From contig JAKJXP020000072.1 in assembly GCA_022225965.2 (NCBI GenBank), positions 62,001 through 126,000 on the forward strand: 64,000 nt of DNA. Direction: 5' to 3'. Under the pieces are notes generated by a model. It was given only the letters and a program-made list of their open reading frames with translations. It searched no databases and was not told the DNA's origin. The stretch comes from Diatrype stigma (taxonomy: Eukaryota > Ascomycota > Sordariomycetes > Xylariales > Diatrypaceae). Below are positions 1-13,140 of the stretch, in pieces (the stretch's first letter is position 1; each line of letters starts with the position of its first letter). The position numbers and the translations under genes are program-made.

Positions 1-3000
1 GCGGTAACAGCCACACATGCGGTTGAGGCGCTACGGCGGCGGCGTCCGTCATCGCGGGCCGCGATTCACGGGTGGATAGGTTACTACCTAGGTAGCTTCC
101 ATTAAATATGCAGAGGTAGCTACCTACGGTCATTAGCTGCTCGGCGAAGTTCGTGTTCTCTCAGCCGCAAAGGTTCTAACAAACAGCAATACTTGGCTAG
201 TAGCTGCTTGGCTGCTTGGTTAGTTGGATCCTGTGGTAAGCAGGTAGACAGAGTAGATCCAGGAGAGGAAGATCCTGCTCGTTACATAGCTGTGTATTGA
301 GGAGTGGTGCGATCCAGTAGGTATGAAGATGATGCCGAGTTCCTTCAGGTGGTGCTACCGTGGCTAAATGTATTGTTGATGGATTCCCACAGAAGGCGCA
401 CGTTTAATTTAATTTCGAAGCAGATAGACCGAAGCTGGACATCTTGGCCTGTATATCCAGCCGGTCAGCCAGCCAGCCAGCCAGCAGGGAAGCTGCCAGC
501 CGAAGAGTGGTGATCTGTTGAAAAGTTCCATATGCCGCCCTTCCACTGTAACAATTACCCATGAAGCTTACCCGCAGCTCGGGTAAAGTACAAGGTTGAC
601 GGGATCGATCATCGATGGGCTGCAAGATTCGCTAAACTTCATGCGGCAGTTTAGTTCGATGGATATAGCCCTAATCGGAGCCCCCAATACAGGCGCCTAT
701 GAAGACGCCAAGCCTGGTTAATAGGTACATACCTACCTTTGCTGGTTTTCGTAGTGGAAAGAATGTGGAAAGAAAACCCAGGGATCCATTCACGAGTGCG
801 TAGGCCCACAGCGGGGTTTCCGTATATGATGGTCTGATCATGGATGTTTCTATTTTTTCTTGGTTTCGTTCTTCCTTGGTAACTTGGAAATACCATACTG
901 TAGACTTTATATGGTGTCTGGTCTGGTTTACTGTCTGACTGTATGGTCATGGTATGCGAGCCCCTATAACAGAGGCTACAGTAGGTAGCTTTGTGGGTTT
1001 CTCTGTCTTGCCACAATGCCCCAACTGCTTTTACCTACTGGTGGACAGTCGGACTCAACCGTAGTGCAAAAGGTTGCATCCAAGCCAAGTGGCCCAAGGG
1101 GGAAAAAAAAGAATGAAAAAACCTAAGGTTCGTATTTTCAGGGTTGCATGTGCCTGGTCTGCAGGTCTTGTGTCGCCTTCCTGCTGCAAGGAGGCAGGGA
1201 GGGGCGTGAGAGAAGCGTCCAGGTCCAGGCGCTACTGCCGCTGTTATCGCATCGTAGCATCGCATCAGGAAGGTTTATGTGGGGTGCTTCGTATGTAAGT
1301 ATGCAGGTATGGATGCGCCAAACGCCAGAGCTTTTCTGCGTACGTACTACCTACATACATACCTCCAGCATACCTGCCTTGGTTGGTAGGAAGCTGCCTA
1401 GGAAGGTAGGAACTTCTTCGCTGATTCTTGCTTTTTTCCGTTCAACCAACGTTGTCCAAGGCGATGGGACATGTAACCCAGAACCGTGCCTCTCATGAAC
1501 GGCGATATAGTTACTAAGTGCCAGCTGTCATTTCATAAGCACCTACGACACAAGTGGCAATAACCTGGGACTGAGCTATGTATGTGAGGCAGGTACCTGA
1601 AAGGCATGTTACGATACATCCCAACTGCAAGTGACTGTTCCGTGTGAATGTGATATTGCTCTGGGTACTAACTTTTTATAGGCCATATACCTATTTGGGA
1701 ACTATTGGATACTACCTATTCGATACAAAGTAGTAGTGCTACAGCCTACAACCGGCCATTCGTCACACCTCAAACCGATGTTCCTTTTCCGACCTGCCAG
1801 CCTGCTACTAATGTAGTTCTGAGGAATGTGCTGGCAACATTAGCGCAGGGCGGTTCTGGGTTCTGGCACAGAACTGGCTGACAAGCGCTCTGGCGACCCT
1901 TTCCCGTTGAGGCGATATCCAGCCATTCTGCAGGTTTCTTACTAACTAACGATGATGCTAATGTGCTTCGTATGCAAGCAACATACTACCATCTCATGTA
2001 GGCACGCATGTACGAAGTAGGTAGCAGTCAATGGTCTCAGAAGAGCATCGATGCACCCCTCACGAAAAGGGTAGGGCCATCAGGACCATGCATCAAAGGT
2101 CCATCGGGTGCTTTGGACCGACCCCCCTCCTCCAGCGCCAGTAGACGGGAGTACAGAAACGCTTGCTACCTGCCCATAGCCAATAGTGCCATCTTGGACC
2201 GTTTAACGTAGCAGTGCCCAGTACCATCATGGGCCCTATTGTGTATATGCCTGGGCGTCATATCTGCCCATTCGACCTGAACGACTTGCTGAACAAAGCC
2301 TAGCCTACATTGGGTGAATGGATTTTTTCGAATATGGAAATCCTTAGTGATACAGGTAATACAGGTAATACATGTCGTCAAGGACCTGTTCAGCTATTCA
2401 GTTGTACTGTGCTCCTATGGAGACAAGTCCATAGTACCACCATTTGGCATACTATGACATGCCATACCCAGTCTGTTGGCACCCGAGATCCATGTCTTAT
2501 TTATATACAACAAAGGCCCGTCCTACAGCGGACCGCCCATTAACTTCTGCCACTTCCTATTATTACCCAGTGCCAGTTTTCCCTACTTGTTTGTCTTTCG
2601 CTAACCCGGTTGGATCCGCCCGATCCTGTCCCCTCGTTCAGCAACGTGCTGTCACTGTACCGGCTATATTCAACACATCCGCCTCATTGGCCCCTCTTCG
2701 GAGCCCCAGCTCAGTTATAGCCTGCCATCCAATATATCGTCCGCTCGTTTTCGTGCCCACTAGGCGAACCCGGAAGTCCAATTTGCAAACCCCCGTCTGA
2801 GATTCCCGATCTCTCGGGTCAATAAGCTTTGGGAGATTCCTGGGGTGGCGACAGGGTCTGTTGCTGGATACATATATCGAGCAGGTGGTTCCTGCAGCAA
2901 GGGCTGTCCTGATCGTCCGGTCTCTTCTGGCCTGATCGTCAGAGTGCATGGCATGTTTGTTCAGAGGCTGTTTTTAGAAACGAACAACTGAAGTTGAAAC

Positions 3001-3517
3001 GCCCCGGACGGAGCTGATCAGCACCTTGCTTGCTTTAAACAACTGTGTTTGCTCCTTCGAGTCATCAACCAAGCCCTATTGTGGCTTGTGGCAACTCGAT
3101 TCCTCGGCCCGGTCTATTGCGGAATCTTCTATTGAAGCACAGCGTCGGGACCCGTCCTAAGCCTCTTCGTATCTGCCAGTCGTCTGCCAGTCGAAATAAT
3201 TATTGGCTACTGCGTCATCAGCCATTGTATCAACCGATGTTCACGGGAAAGTGCGTTCAAAAGCAGACGCTGAGTCGTACTTACTCATTCTCCTCGACCC
3301 CGGTTGACTTCCCTAACCTACATACCTGATCATAACAATAAAGCAAGCAGTTGTTTATCTCTTGCTCACCTTACTTTACTCCCTTGCTCATCCAGCCCCT
3401 TAATCAAGCAACGACCTCCAGGCTCCGCTCTTCAAGTGTTTCATATCCCCCCAGGCTGCTTTTCCTTTCTTTCTTTCAACAGTAGGACATCCCATAGCAG
3501 CAAGCATCTCGACAACC
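1..3517. other. Intergenic region, no supported gene
   Basis: Only short open frames without family resemblance or splice-consistent extension are present. The DNA is dotted with palindromic TACCTAGGTA-type words (near 75-125, 730, 1345-1405 and 2020). The last 200 bases before 3518 are pyrimidine-rich, as in fungal promoters and 5' UTRs, and end in a good ACCATGG start context. Confidence 0.6.
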
Positions 3518-4755
3518 ATGGCGGTGACATTTTTTGTCTCGTGGCAGCTCTGGCAACAGATGACCTTCGTAAGTCCCCCAACAGTCTCCGTTGTGGATTG
3601 GCGTACACTAACTCGACGAAGGTGTTGGCTTGTGCTATCGTAGTGGTCTTCTGTATTGGATTGATCAAACTCTGGTACACCAACAGGTTACTGAAAAAAT
3701 ACACGATCCTCGATTTGGAGAAGCAGGAAAGGCAACAAGAAATGCGCAGGAGTGGGCTCCCGGTCGGCAAGCGGATAGATATCCCCTTTGGCGTTCGAGC
3801 TATTCAAAGCGGCATAGAAGTCGATGGCATTTGGATCTCCAGACCTGGAACCCCTGCTGAATCGGAAGGGCTTGCAGCTTCGACACTTGTTGGCAGTTAT
3901 ACCGAGACGAAAGGGAAAGAGAAGGCGGTTCCTGTCACTGGCGGTCTCCTAGCACCCACAACGGCAGTTATTGAAGTACAGCCGACCCCGAAACAGAGCC
4001 CGACGCCGAGCTTGTTAGACCGGAATGATGCGATCTATGCACCTGCGCCCTTGAGGATACCCCGTGTAGGACCACAGTCTACCTACAAACCGACACAATT
4101 GTCGCAAGACTCTCGAACTGCGTCAGCCGAATCGACTAGTCTCGACTCGATACGCCAGCCGGAAGCGACAGGTAAACCACCGCCGAGACTCGACACTTAT
4201 ATCCCTTCTTCCACGTTGGCGGCAGAGCAGAATGGCGCGTATAGACCGATGCAACGCAGTTCAGAGTCTTTCGAAGATGACGAGGACGACGCCCAAGAAT
4301 ATCTGGTCCCAACCACAAGATACCAAGATCGACCACTCGTCCCGCCGCCTCGAAGGCGAAGCCCTTTTGACGGCGCTGCGGTGAATGGGGACTATACACA
4401 GAGGGGCGGTTATCTCGCAGGGGTAGAGGCAGGGCACGAGAGGAGAAGCGATCCGTTCGAAAGTAGCGAGTTTGATGAGGTCCCGAGCCGCAACTCCCAG
4501 GCTGTCAGCCACCGCGCCAATAACTCATACGAATCCGCAGACTCGCAAATGGCGCCTCCGCAGCGTTCATATTCCGGCGAGACACACCTGAATGTATCAT
4601 CACGGAGAGTCAACGCGGGCTTCGAGGTGCTACCAGCAGGGACATTCGGCAGGTCTAACAGCCAAACGGACATGGAGAGCAGTGAATACAATCGAAGTCG
4701 CAATAGGACTTCCAACGTCACGAAGAGGCTCCATAAGAGAGGCCACGAGCGCTGA
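3518..4755 (+). CDS. Conserved single-pass membrane protein, disordered tail (unknown function)
   Basis: Two exons, 3518-3568 and 3622-4755, about 394 aa. The 53-nt intron has a GTAAGT donor, a CTAAC branch point and an AAG acceptor, and it joins two different frames. The start sits in ACCATGG. The 17-residue first exon encodes MAVTFFVSWQLWQQMTF and runs straight into a hydrophobic helix (about residues 18-36, VLACAIVVVFCIGLIK), followed by a basic and then charged juxtamembrane segment (KLWYTNRLLKKYTILDLEKQ). The remaining 330 or so residues are Ser/Pro/Arg/Glu-rich and look disordered. This arrangement suggests an N-terminal signal anchor with a cytosolic tail. I recall similar proteins only as uncharacterised ascomycete proteins, so no function is given. 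The upstream in-frame extension of exon 2 is open but intronic. Confidence 0.8.
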
Positions 4756-7498
4756 TGATGGCAAATACTGACGGAGGAGGAGATGATGACAATAAAAGGA
4801 AGGCCTACATAATTTATACATATATGAGTACGGTTGGGTGAAAAGGAAATGGGGTGCGGCTGACGCGCTGACAACGGGCAGAACGGGATTGTCCGCGATC
4901 AGGCTTATCAGCCCCGCCACCGGCAGTCGCACATGCAGATGGAGGATGTGGTCTAGAATGCGTCTTGCTCGGGCGAGGGTTGATTACTGGTTGCCTGGCT
5001 GCATCATAAAAAGGTTGCATCCATACGGCGTTCGAGAATGGGGGCGTCACGGGTCACGGGTTACGGGTCACGACGATAGATCTCTTGGGAAATGCTTCTT
5101 GATGTTCTGCATAGCGGACGTCCGATAGTAATGGGATAGGTACCTCTGGGTCTGAGGAATGATTGGTAATTACTTAGTACACACAGGAGAAAACGTGTTG
5201 ACTGACGTTTAGTCTACTTATTAACTAATAAGATATATCCGGAAAACCGATAGCATCAAACACTGCCTGCGAGACCTCTACTGCTTTACTTGATCTCTAC
5301 TTCCTTACTTGATGTTTACTTCTTTACCTGATATATCCATATGCCTTGGCGTCGTGAATGAACACTGAATTCCTCATGATTTCTCAAGAATACACGCCAC
5401 ATCCCTTCCGTACCCTCCACCCTCCACCCTCCTCGGTGAGAACCGGGAAACCTCGGAGATCTCACCTAAGGGCCGAACTACGATGAACAACGAGATCAAA
5501 AAGAACAAAAAGACAAAAACATACAACACCAGGGATTCGCTGGTCGTCACCGACCCAACTACTGATCTGGCCCTATCGGGGTTGACTAAGGGGAGAGCGG
5601 ACGGGATCCCGTATATTCCAGATGGTATGGTCGTATGTGATGGACTTTGGCCGGTTTGGTGTTTATATATCCATCCCCCTCAGGCTGCCATAACCTCTAG
5701 TCTACAAGGCAGCTGAGTCCTTATCGTCACTTCGTACGTCTATTCGCACTCACAACCATGACTCGCGGTTAAGCTGGAAGTTTGGGGGAACCCGGACTTA
5801 GACGGGCACACAGACTTCGAGTCGCTACTTTTGCCGTTTCGGTAGTCGATATTCACAAAGTATTTCAGGTGAATACTAAGTAATGATAGCTTCGCCTGCG
5901 CCATCCTCAGGTCAGACTACTTTAAACCAGAGGAACATAGTCCCTGTTCGCTTCCTAGGAAAGGATGGAGTCGCAGGTATCAGATGCCGCTGAATTGGTT
6001 TTGTGAAAACCCGGTAGCGCTAATAAAGCGACCATATCTTCTACAAGTATAGCGTTACTATTATAAGAAGTGTCTATGCTCGATACTTGTGGAGTTTGCA
6101 ACTTAGAACACCCCGCAAGGCCTTCAGCTGTCTGACTAGGGTCCGGATCTTGAGGGGGTCCCACGATCGTCGACTGCCGAAGAAAATATGAAAAGAGAAC
6201 GGGGGAAAAAAGACGGTAGCAGCACATTCTTCACATTACGTAGTAGTGTCCTTTGGCTCGCTGGGCCTCGACACCATCAATGATCTTCTCACCCACCTGG
6301 GAAGTCCTACAGTGCTCATGCAGTGTGCTCGGAATGGGCTCGGAAACATTTACATAGTCGTGTAGTCTGCCAACGGTGCTCCCTATAGCATAAGGAATAA
6401 CATGCATGGGTGGGACTCTTTGGAATCTCTTCCTGTCTTCCCCAGCGTCAGCCATACTCGCCTAGCATTCCCTGACTATCTTCGAATGATGTGATCGGTG
6501 GTTTGGGGGCCTCGGAGTCAGCTTGCTAATTAGTGTCCCATGAAAAGTCCTGTCGATCTTCTGTAAACACTTTGCAACTTTTATGCTGCTGTAAAACCCT
6601 GCCCAGGCAGCTATTAGCTGAGGGCATTAGCTGACGCGATCATAGGTGGGAGAGGTTGGGATCTACTATCTGTAATATCTCTACGCCGCAGACCGCGTCC
6701 ACGATCGCTTCGACACCGCTATATTTAGTGTCAGACGGGTGCTTGATCCGGACTAGACTCCAGAGGGCTAAGCTTTTTAGGGTCGCAAAGCAAGCCACCA
6801 GGCCGGGGTTATTCGCGGTCTACTTCCTGGCCTGCGATTATCACAGGCTCCAAAGTGAAACGGCGTGGTGCGAACAAGCATCCAAACTTCCTAGACCTCC
6901 TGATTGGCGGCTTGGGAGCGAGGGGCACAGCAGCTCACAGGCCAACAGGCTCAGCCCTACCCACACGATGCTGACAGATATTCCATATTTTACCTAAGCT
7001 TTGCTACACCTAGGCCCGTGAGCCCCCAGCTGGCCGTAGCTCGCTGTCGATCCAGGCCTCGATGCGGAAAGGCAGCGATTGGAATCCGCTGCCTGCACCT
7101 GCAAGTAGGGGCCCTGCCCGCTGCACCGCACAAAACCGATCGTGCCGATGTAAACAAGTGATTTGTTGTAAACGACGGCCCCGTTGGCAGACTGGATACT
7201 GGCCGGCACAGTCCTATGAAGATGGGCAAGCAACCCACTGCCCTCCCGCCCAGCCACTGGCCCATCACGTCTAGATCCGTGGTTAAGCGGGCCGGTGACT
7301 AGGGAATGGACAGCTCAGCTGCAGCTCAGGAAGACCCCCGTCGTGGTCTCCGGTATTTGGGGCCCACGTACGTGGCGGCCTGAGTCGATATATTATCTAG
7401 ACATGAGCCTCCTCTTCTCCGCTTGGTTGTTCAGATTCTGAACGCCGTAGCCGCAACCGCAGCAGCAGCAGCAGTCGTTTCCGCATCCCCGTGCAACA
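4756..7498. other. Intergenic region, no supported gene
   Basis: 2.7 kb without a gene I can support. Two short minus-strand frames (6231-6455, 74 aa; 5955-6227, 90 aa) have no recognisable motif. Just before the next gene there is a CAG-rich stretch around 7459-7475, in the probable 5' UTR. Confidence 0.5.
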
Positions 7499-9626
7499 AT
7501 GCTGCCCCAGGACTTGGACTACGCCGGAGTACGGCTGCGACTGATCAACAGTCGTGTGGTCGACGATGCAGACGATGAGCATGAGCATGGACATGGCCAT
7601 GGACACGGACACGAACACAAGAAGAAACGTGGACGCAGGCATGGGCGGAGGGAAGGACATCGGCATGTAGACAGCAGTGACATAGAGCCCGTCATCGCTC
7701 ATGAGGAACCTCGCCCCTCGAGGAAGGGATACCATCAGCGTGATACTCCGGTCTTTCGGAGGGTGAGTTGGGACGGTCATCTGCTTCTTTGCAACGAAAG
7801 GCTAACAGAGAGAACAGAACGATGCTGCGACGAATTTCGAGGTACGTGTTTTGGATTCCGGTGACATTTCGAAAGGGCGATCTCTGACAGCTGGGCATTA
7901 TAGTTGTTCTTCGACTTATGGTTCGTGGCCAACTTGAATGTCTTTACGACCGTGAGTACGCCGAACTGCCTTGGAAATAACACGGCTCCTAACTAGACTC
8001 TAGGTTCATGAGATTTTTGGCGCGGCCCAACTGGCCTCGTTCATTGGATACATCGTGTACGTCAATAAATGCATCCCCACTGGTGGTACTTCAAGCTGAC
8101 AAGGGAACCTACCAGGCTGCTGTGGACCACATGGCTCATGGTCACTATCTACGACGTCCGCTACACCTCCGACAGCGTCTTCGAGCGGTGTTGCAGAGCG
8201 ATACACCTCGGCGTGATGATCGGCTTTGCCGAGTTCGGAACCAACTTCGACCCCGAGAACCAGATCAAGGTCATCTTCCAGTCCCTGTCGCTGTTCCTGG
8301 CGGCCTCCCGGTTTACGCTCGCCATGCAGTACGGCCTGCTGGCTTGGCAGGTCCGGAAGTACACCGACGGCAAGAAGCCCCTGATCACGACAGCCGCCCT
8401 ACACTTCATTGCGGCTGCTATCTACTTTGGCATCTCGTTCAGGTATGACGTTGGTAAAAACAGCCGCGTATACGTCATGTGGGTAAGTAGTTGGGCACCA
8501 GGGTTCTACACGCGTCTTGCATAACAGCATGCCCTTTTCCTTTGGCTGGCTTTCAGAACTCCTCTGCCAGCCCCTCGACTATCTAGGAAAGAAATTAGCT
8601 GACTAGAGCTGTTACAGTACATCACGGGCACCATCGAAACGGCATTACATCTTGGTTTCTCGAATTTATCACGGGTTCTCTCCTTCATCGGGACGCACTT
8701 CGGTGAACGGATGAACTTGCTTACGCTTATTATCGTCGGCGAAGGTAGGCCATACCAGAAGTACCGGAGTTTGTTGATGATTCCCTTGCTAATCTTGCCC
8801 TAGGCTGCATCATCCTCCTTAAGAATATTACCCTGCTGGTCAAAGACACGTATATAAAGGACATCAGTTCGAAATGGAGTAGGTACAAGGTCTTATCCAT
8901 CCACGAGCCCCGGCTGACTCTATAGGTCCAACACTTATTGGCACCGTGATCTCGGCTGCTGCCTTGATCTACATAATATTCCAGATATATTTCGACTGGC
9001 TACACGAAGGCCAACACGGCCCAATGTTCGAAGCCCATCAGGTTTGGTGGGCCGTCATACACTTGCCATTCCATATCGCCCTTGTTCTCATGCTGGAGGG
9101 TGTGATGCAGTTTGTCAGCTATGTGCGCATCATGGAGACCGTCAACTCGTCGATGCAGCAGCTGGAGAATGCTTCGGTCTACTTGGAGGACGCGCCGACG
9201 TCCAAGGAAGTCTCCGAGACGCTAGGGGACATAGTCTACAATTTCCTGGAGGAATACCCGCCCCCTGAAATCCTCGAGACGTACGAGCGCACCAACGAGA
9301 CCCTGGAACACATCGCCGAGATAGACGATAGCTTCTGGGACGACTCCAACTACAGCCCCGATAACCCCGTCTACGTGGAATGGTCCAAGGATGTAGCAGA
9401 CCTGTACTCTACGATGGTGAACGCCGTGTTCTACGCCTTCGGAATCGAGCAACCAGGGGAAGAGGAGTCTGGGGCGACTGGGCACGAGGATCATGTAGAG
9501 CTGCAGACCACTCTGGCTATCTCTGAACGATACAGGCTTACCGTAAGCAACAGCCCCCGAGTCACACCACGGGCTCACCCCCCCCCCCCCCCCCCCCCCC
9601 CCCTACCACAGTCAATGGCTTGGTAG
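7499..9626 (+). CDS. LtrA-family multi-pass membrane protein
   Basis: Eight exons rebuilt by frame and consensus: 7499-7762, 7818-7841, 7904-7951, 8004-8056, 8116-8482, 8618-8744, 8804-8878 and 8926-9626; about 552 aa. The N-terminus (residues 20-60) is hydrophilic with an HGHGHGHGHEH run. It is followed by the signature LFFDLWFVANLNVFTT and then a series of hydrophobic helices (YIVLLWTTWLMVTIYDVRY, LNLLTLIIVGEGCIILLKN, PTLIGTVISAAALIYIIFQ and others). This matches the bacterial low-temperature-requirement A (LtrA) family, which is widespread in ascomycetes and of unknown biochemical role. The helices are followed by an acidic soluble domain. The C-terminus is uncertain: a 26-C tract lies in the last 30 codons, and a possible in-frame 69-nt intron (9543-9611) would remove it, giving about 529 aa. 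The His-rich N-terminus could bind metal, but that is inference. Confidence 0.85.
9578..9603 (+). repeat. 26-base poly-C homopolymer
   Basis: An uninterrupted run of 26 C lies at the 3' end of the LtrA-family gene. It reads as polyproline if unspliced. If 9543-9611 is an intron, it serves as the polypyrimidine tract before the CCACAG acceptor. Its length may be an assembly estimate. Confidence 0.9.
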
Positions 9627-12600
9627 TGAAGTGGAAAAAGTCCAGAGCCCCCATTCTGTAATAGCCCGATCCATACAGTTGGTATCCAATCACATTCAAC
9701 CATAGCCTTACACTTGCGCCTAGACAGCTAGAATGATATCGTGTATCTCTTTCATGGGTCGGGATCTAGCCAAACAGTTGGGCCTACGGTTGTCCGCGTA
9801 CGATGCACACCTGCCTGGTTCTTTACACCGCCCGTTCATACGAGCTGAACCTTGATAGCAGAGAACTCAGAGATTTCACGTCTCCCCACATACTGACCGA
9901 GCAGGCTGTGCCTCTATAGCGCCTTTAACGTAATAGTCGATCTGGTGAGACTTACACGGTAACTAACTATAGCACAGGCAGGTAATAACAACTTGATCCT
10001 TCTGAAGGACTTGTAACTAGGTGACCTCCACCTGTAGTCGTCTCCTCACCGCTTCGCAACCAGCAACTTCGGATGTTACCTAGTCCCAAGATGCGACTAA
10101 TCCAAGGATCTACAGTGGTTGATGCTCCTTCGTCAGCCTTAACGGTGGCCTATGAATCATCCGTGATCCCATGCGGCCATCGGGTGGTGGACCCGGCTGA
10201 TAGGAATACCCTGCCCCCTGTTACCAAGGGCATACCAAGGGCTGCAAGGGATACATGCTACATACAAGCCCTATAAGCCAAACCTCCCAAACCTTCAACC
10301 ACCACTCCCAAACACCAAAGTACGTACTTGCATATCAGAGAAGAAATATAAGTAAGCACGGGAAGCTTCATCTCTGTCAGCAATATCATCAATGGGCATG
10401 TTCCGTCCGGCCTGATACGTAGTTGATCGGTATTGGCTTCTTTTGGCGTTGATTTTCCATCCTTGTTAACTAGTGGTTACCTTAGGTACTATCACATGTA
10501 TGTAGTCTGGGCGACTGGAAATGCTGAGAAGCCACGACAGCGCCGATCAGATCATGAATTCTTACCTAGCAGCCCTAGGTAGTTTGTTGCTCGAGGCTAT
10601 AAGGCTACTCTAGACCTTGTGCCTATGACCCCAGCCTCCCCGAATAAAATTTGTGACTTGGTTCCGCAACGGCCTGCAGCTGCACGTTCGAGAGTCGTCA
10701 CTTTGGCTTGTACGGAGTGTGTGTCTTACACCCGGACGCTTCCATTGGCACGCCTGCATGCATGCCATAACAACCTGGAACCTCGAATTCTTACATGCAT
10801 TCGTTTACTGATTGGCAGTGATTGCTACCCCACCAACCCTCCAATGGTTATACTGGGGCTTACTGCGTATGTATGTACAATACAGCATCGTTTAGCACGT
10901 TTCTTCAGCCCTACAGCACCTATCCGTCGGTGCTTCCAATGGCCCCGTGACTGTGACTGTTGGTTCTGTAACTACATGCCACCATGCCTACGCTGTAACC
11001 TACCCACCTACCTACCTAAGGCCATGCCTAGTACTAACTAACTAGTAGCACGTTTTTCCGTTTTGTCAGACTTTAGGTGCGTTCTCATCTGTAGGCTCAT
11101 CTGCCTACCTACATATACCTCACATACACACATCGACGCCCAACTGCCAGATTCACATCAACTTACCCCTCACTCAGCTGCCCTCAGCTCACGCCATATC
11201 AGACACATCATACATATCACAACGCGACAACACATAAATGAGGTATACCCAACCTCTCATAATATGCCTGGCAACCCTAGAGAGTGGCCTAGTGGAGTCC
11301 ATACTGGGATCTGGGATCTGTCCTGATCACATCCTTGTTCAGGCATTAGGGCTGGACCTGCTCATGACAGCTACGTACATAGCTGGTCATGCCGTCCATC
11401 TTACCGTCCATGACAAACAACTCGTTCTCGCTCAAGCCTTCTTTCAAAATGACTAAGTAGACATCGACTGCCCAGGTGTAAACCTTCCAAGGAACGCAAG
11501 ACCCTATCGATGTTTGGTGATATGGCTACCCGAGGGTCATCAATAAGCTAAGGCTTCCGTTCCGAGCAAGTACTCGGCTCCTATCGATGGCCGGAATTCA
11601 TCATGAATCTTCACGCTGCATCGGGAATACGACTGATCATACACTGCATCTCCAACAGAGACACTTGTCAGCACACATTTGGGGTCTCGGCCTCGTTCCG
11701 GCTATGCCTGCTGCAGATACTGAGTCCGCGATGCAACTTCAACAGACATATCTCATGTGCGTGTCGTAAAGTTGACTACCACCCAACCGTGGCACCCTTT
11801 CGGCAGATGTGCATGTGATACAACAGGATGTCGCGCATGCTTCCCCGTTACTAATTGTCTCAGAGCCGCTCGATCGCTGATGTGGCAAGACAAACTCAGT
11901 ACCACGTTCAAAAGTTTGAGCGAGCCCGTTAACTTCCTCACTATGAGCCGCCTATCATGAGTCGATCTTGACAGAGATTCTCGCGTCAAATGACTTGCTC
12001 TCATCTGATGTAAGTCTGACTTGAGAAGAGCGTCGCAGTTGCCAAAGGTAAGGCATATGTTCTATCCCTGGGATCGCGTTTTCCAATTTACCACGTACCC
12101 ATCGAGCTGATCCTCCTGGGTTACCGATGGACCTCTCGTCATCGAGTCTGGCCACGAATTTGGCCAGACAGTGACGACTTCCAACCTGTCTCGCCCGAGT
12201 AGTATACAAGTACTATTTCCGTCTCCCTCGTGGTATCAGACCTTAACGGGACCTTTCGGTCAAGCTGTGGTCAACTGTTCAAGCTTGGGGACTGATTACT
12301 CCGAAGCAAAGGCACACCTGCAACCAGTCCAGCCGTCCTAATCAATCAAATCAGAGTATCGGCTCGATCTTCAACCACGTTGAGTATTAGCCAACAGTAC
12401 CCAGAAGATGAGGTGGTATTCTTCATGCACGGGATCTCTTTTCTCTGAAGCACGTCGCTGATAGGACAATTCTTTCCGCCAACCTCGGCCTACTCGGGAG
12501 TGCTGGTCAACACCTCGCACGCGCAGATCCTGGAGTTGCTGTTAGTCCTGCGATTCCGGCTTACGACCAGTCATCATCCCGATCTTGAGCTGTGAGATGC

Positions 12601-12849
12601 AAGTCACGGATGAAGACCTACTGGTGTCATTCCATGTCGCTTGCATACTCTGGCCGATGCCACGTCACGTTTCGGCCCAAGCAGTCGTATATCAGCCTAT
12701 GAATACTAGTCTTGGCCAATTTCCGACTGGGGGCCGAAGTACTGCAACGCGCATTCGACGCGGCCAGTAGCCCTCGTATTCTCCCCTCCCTCGCAAAGCA
12801 TTATCACCGAGAATTTGAATGAGCTAGAAGGCGCATCTCTTGCGACCGG
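9627..12849. other. Intergenic region, no supported gene
   Basis: 3.2 kb with only short, unrelated open frames on both strands. TACCTA/TAGGTA words recur near 10490, 10570 and 10990-11110. A plus-strand stretch at about 12710-12820 reads smoothly as an acidic/amphipathic peptide, but it ends in a stop and I do not recognise it. Confidence 0.5.
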
Positions 12850-12859
12850 ACAGCCGGCT

Positions 12860-13140
12860 ACTTCGGTGTCGCGGCCGGCATAGGGAGCACAATGTTCCCT
12901 CCGGCTAGTATGCGTTCATCTTCTGGCAAGAGATTCGTATGTGGAATTTCCGTACAAGCGGACCGAGGTTCTTTCAAGCTTTCGCTGAGAAGCACCATCC
13001 AAGGATGATTACTGCTAAGCTTACCGAGTCGTCGTCTTGGGTTCGATTTGGACATTACTGCCAATGGACACTCCAGTTCGATCATCAATCCTCATGTCAA
13101 GAGAACTGCCGGTATCAAGAACAACCCGAATGGTAATTTG
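12860..13140 (-). pseudogene. Possible relic of a hexapeptide-repeat acetyltransferase
   Basis: On the minus strand one frame reads DDRTGVSIGSNVQIEPK (within 13026-13137). This resembles the left-handed beta-helix repeats of maltose/galactoside O-acetyltransferases (IGDNVLIGPNV-type). About 150 bases further on, in another frame, LAGGNIVLP resembles the IGGGAIVLPGVTIG segment that follows in those enzymes. Order and spacing fit, but the frames differ and stops follow, so at best this is a decayed fragment. The resemblance is by eye only. Confidence 0.3.

Noticed and set aside
6231..6455. 74-aa minus-strand frame (MADAGEDRKRFQRVPPMHVI...)
   Set aside because: Reads more protein-like than its neighbours, but has no motif, no convincing splice partner and no promoter context.
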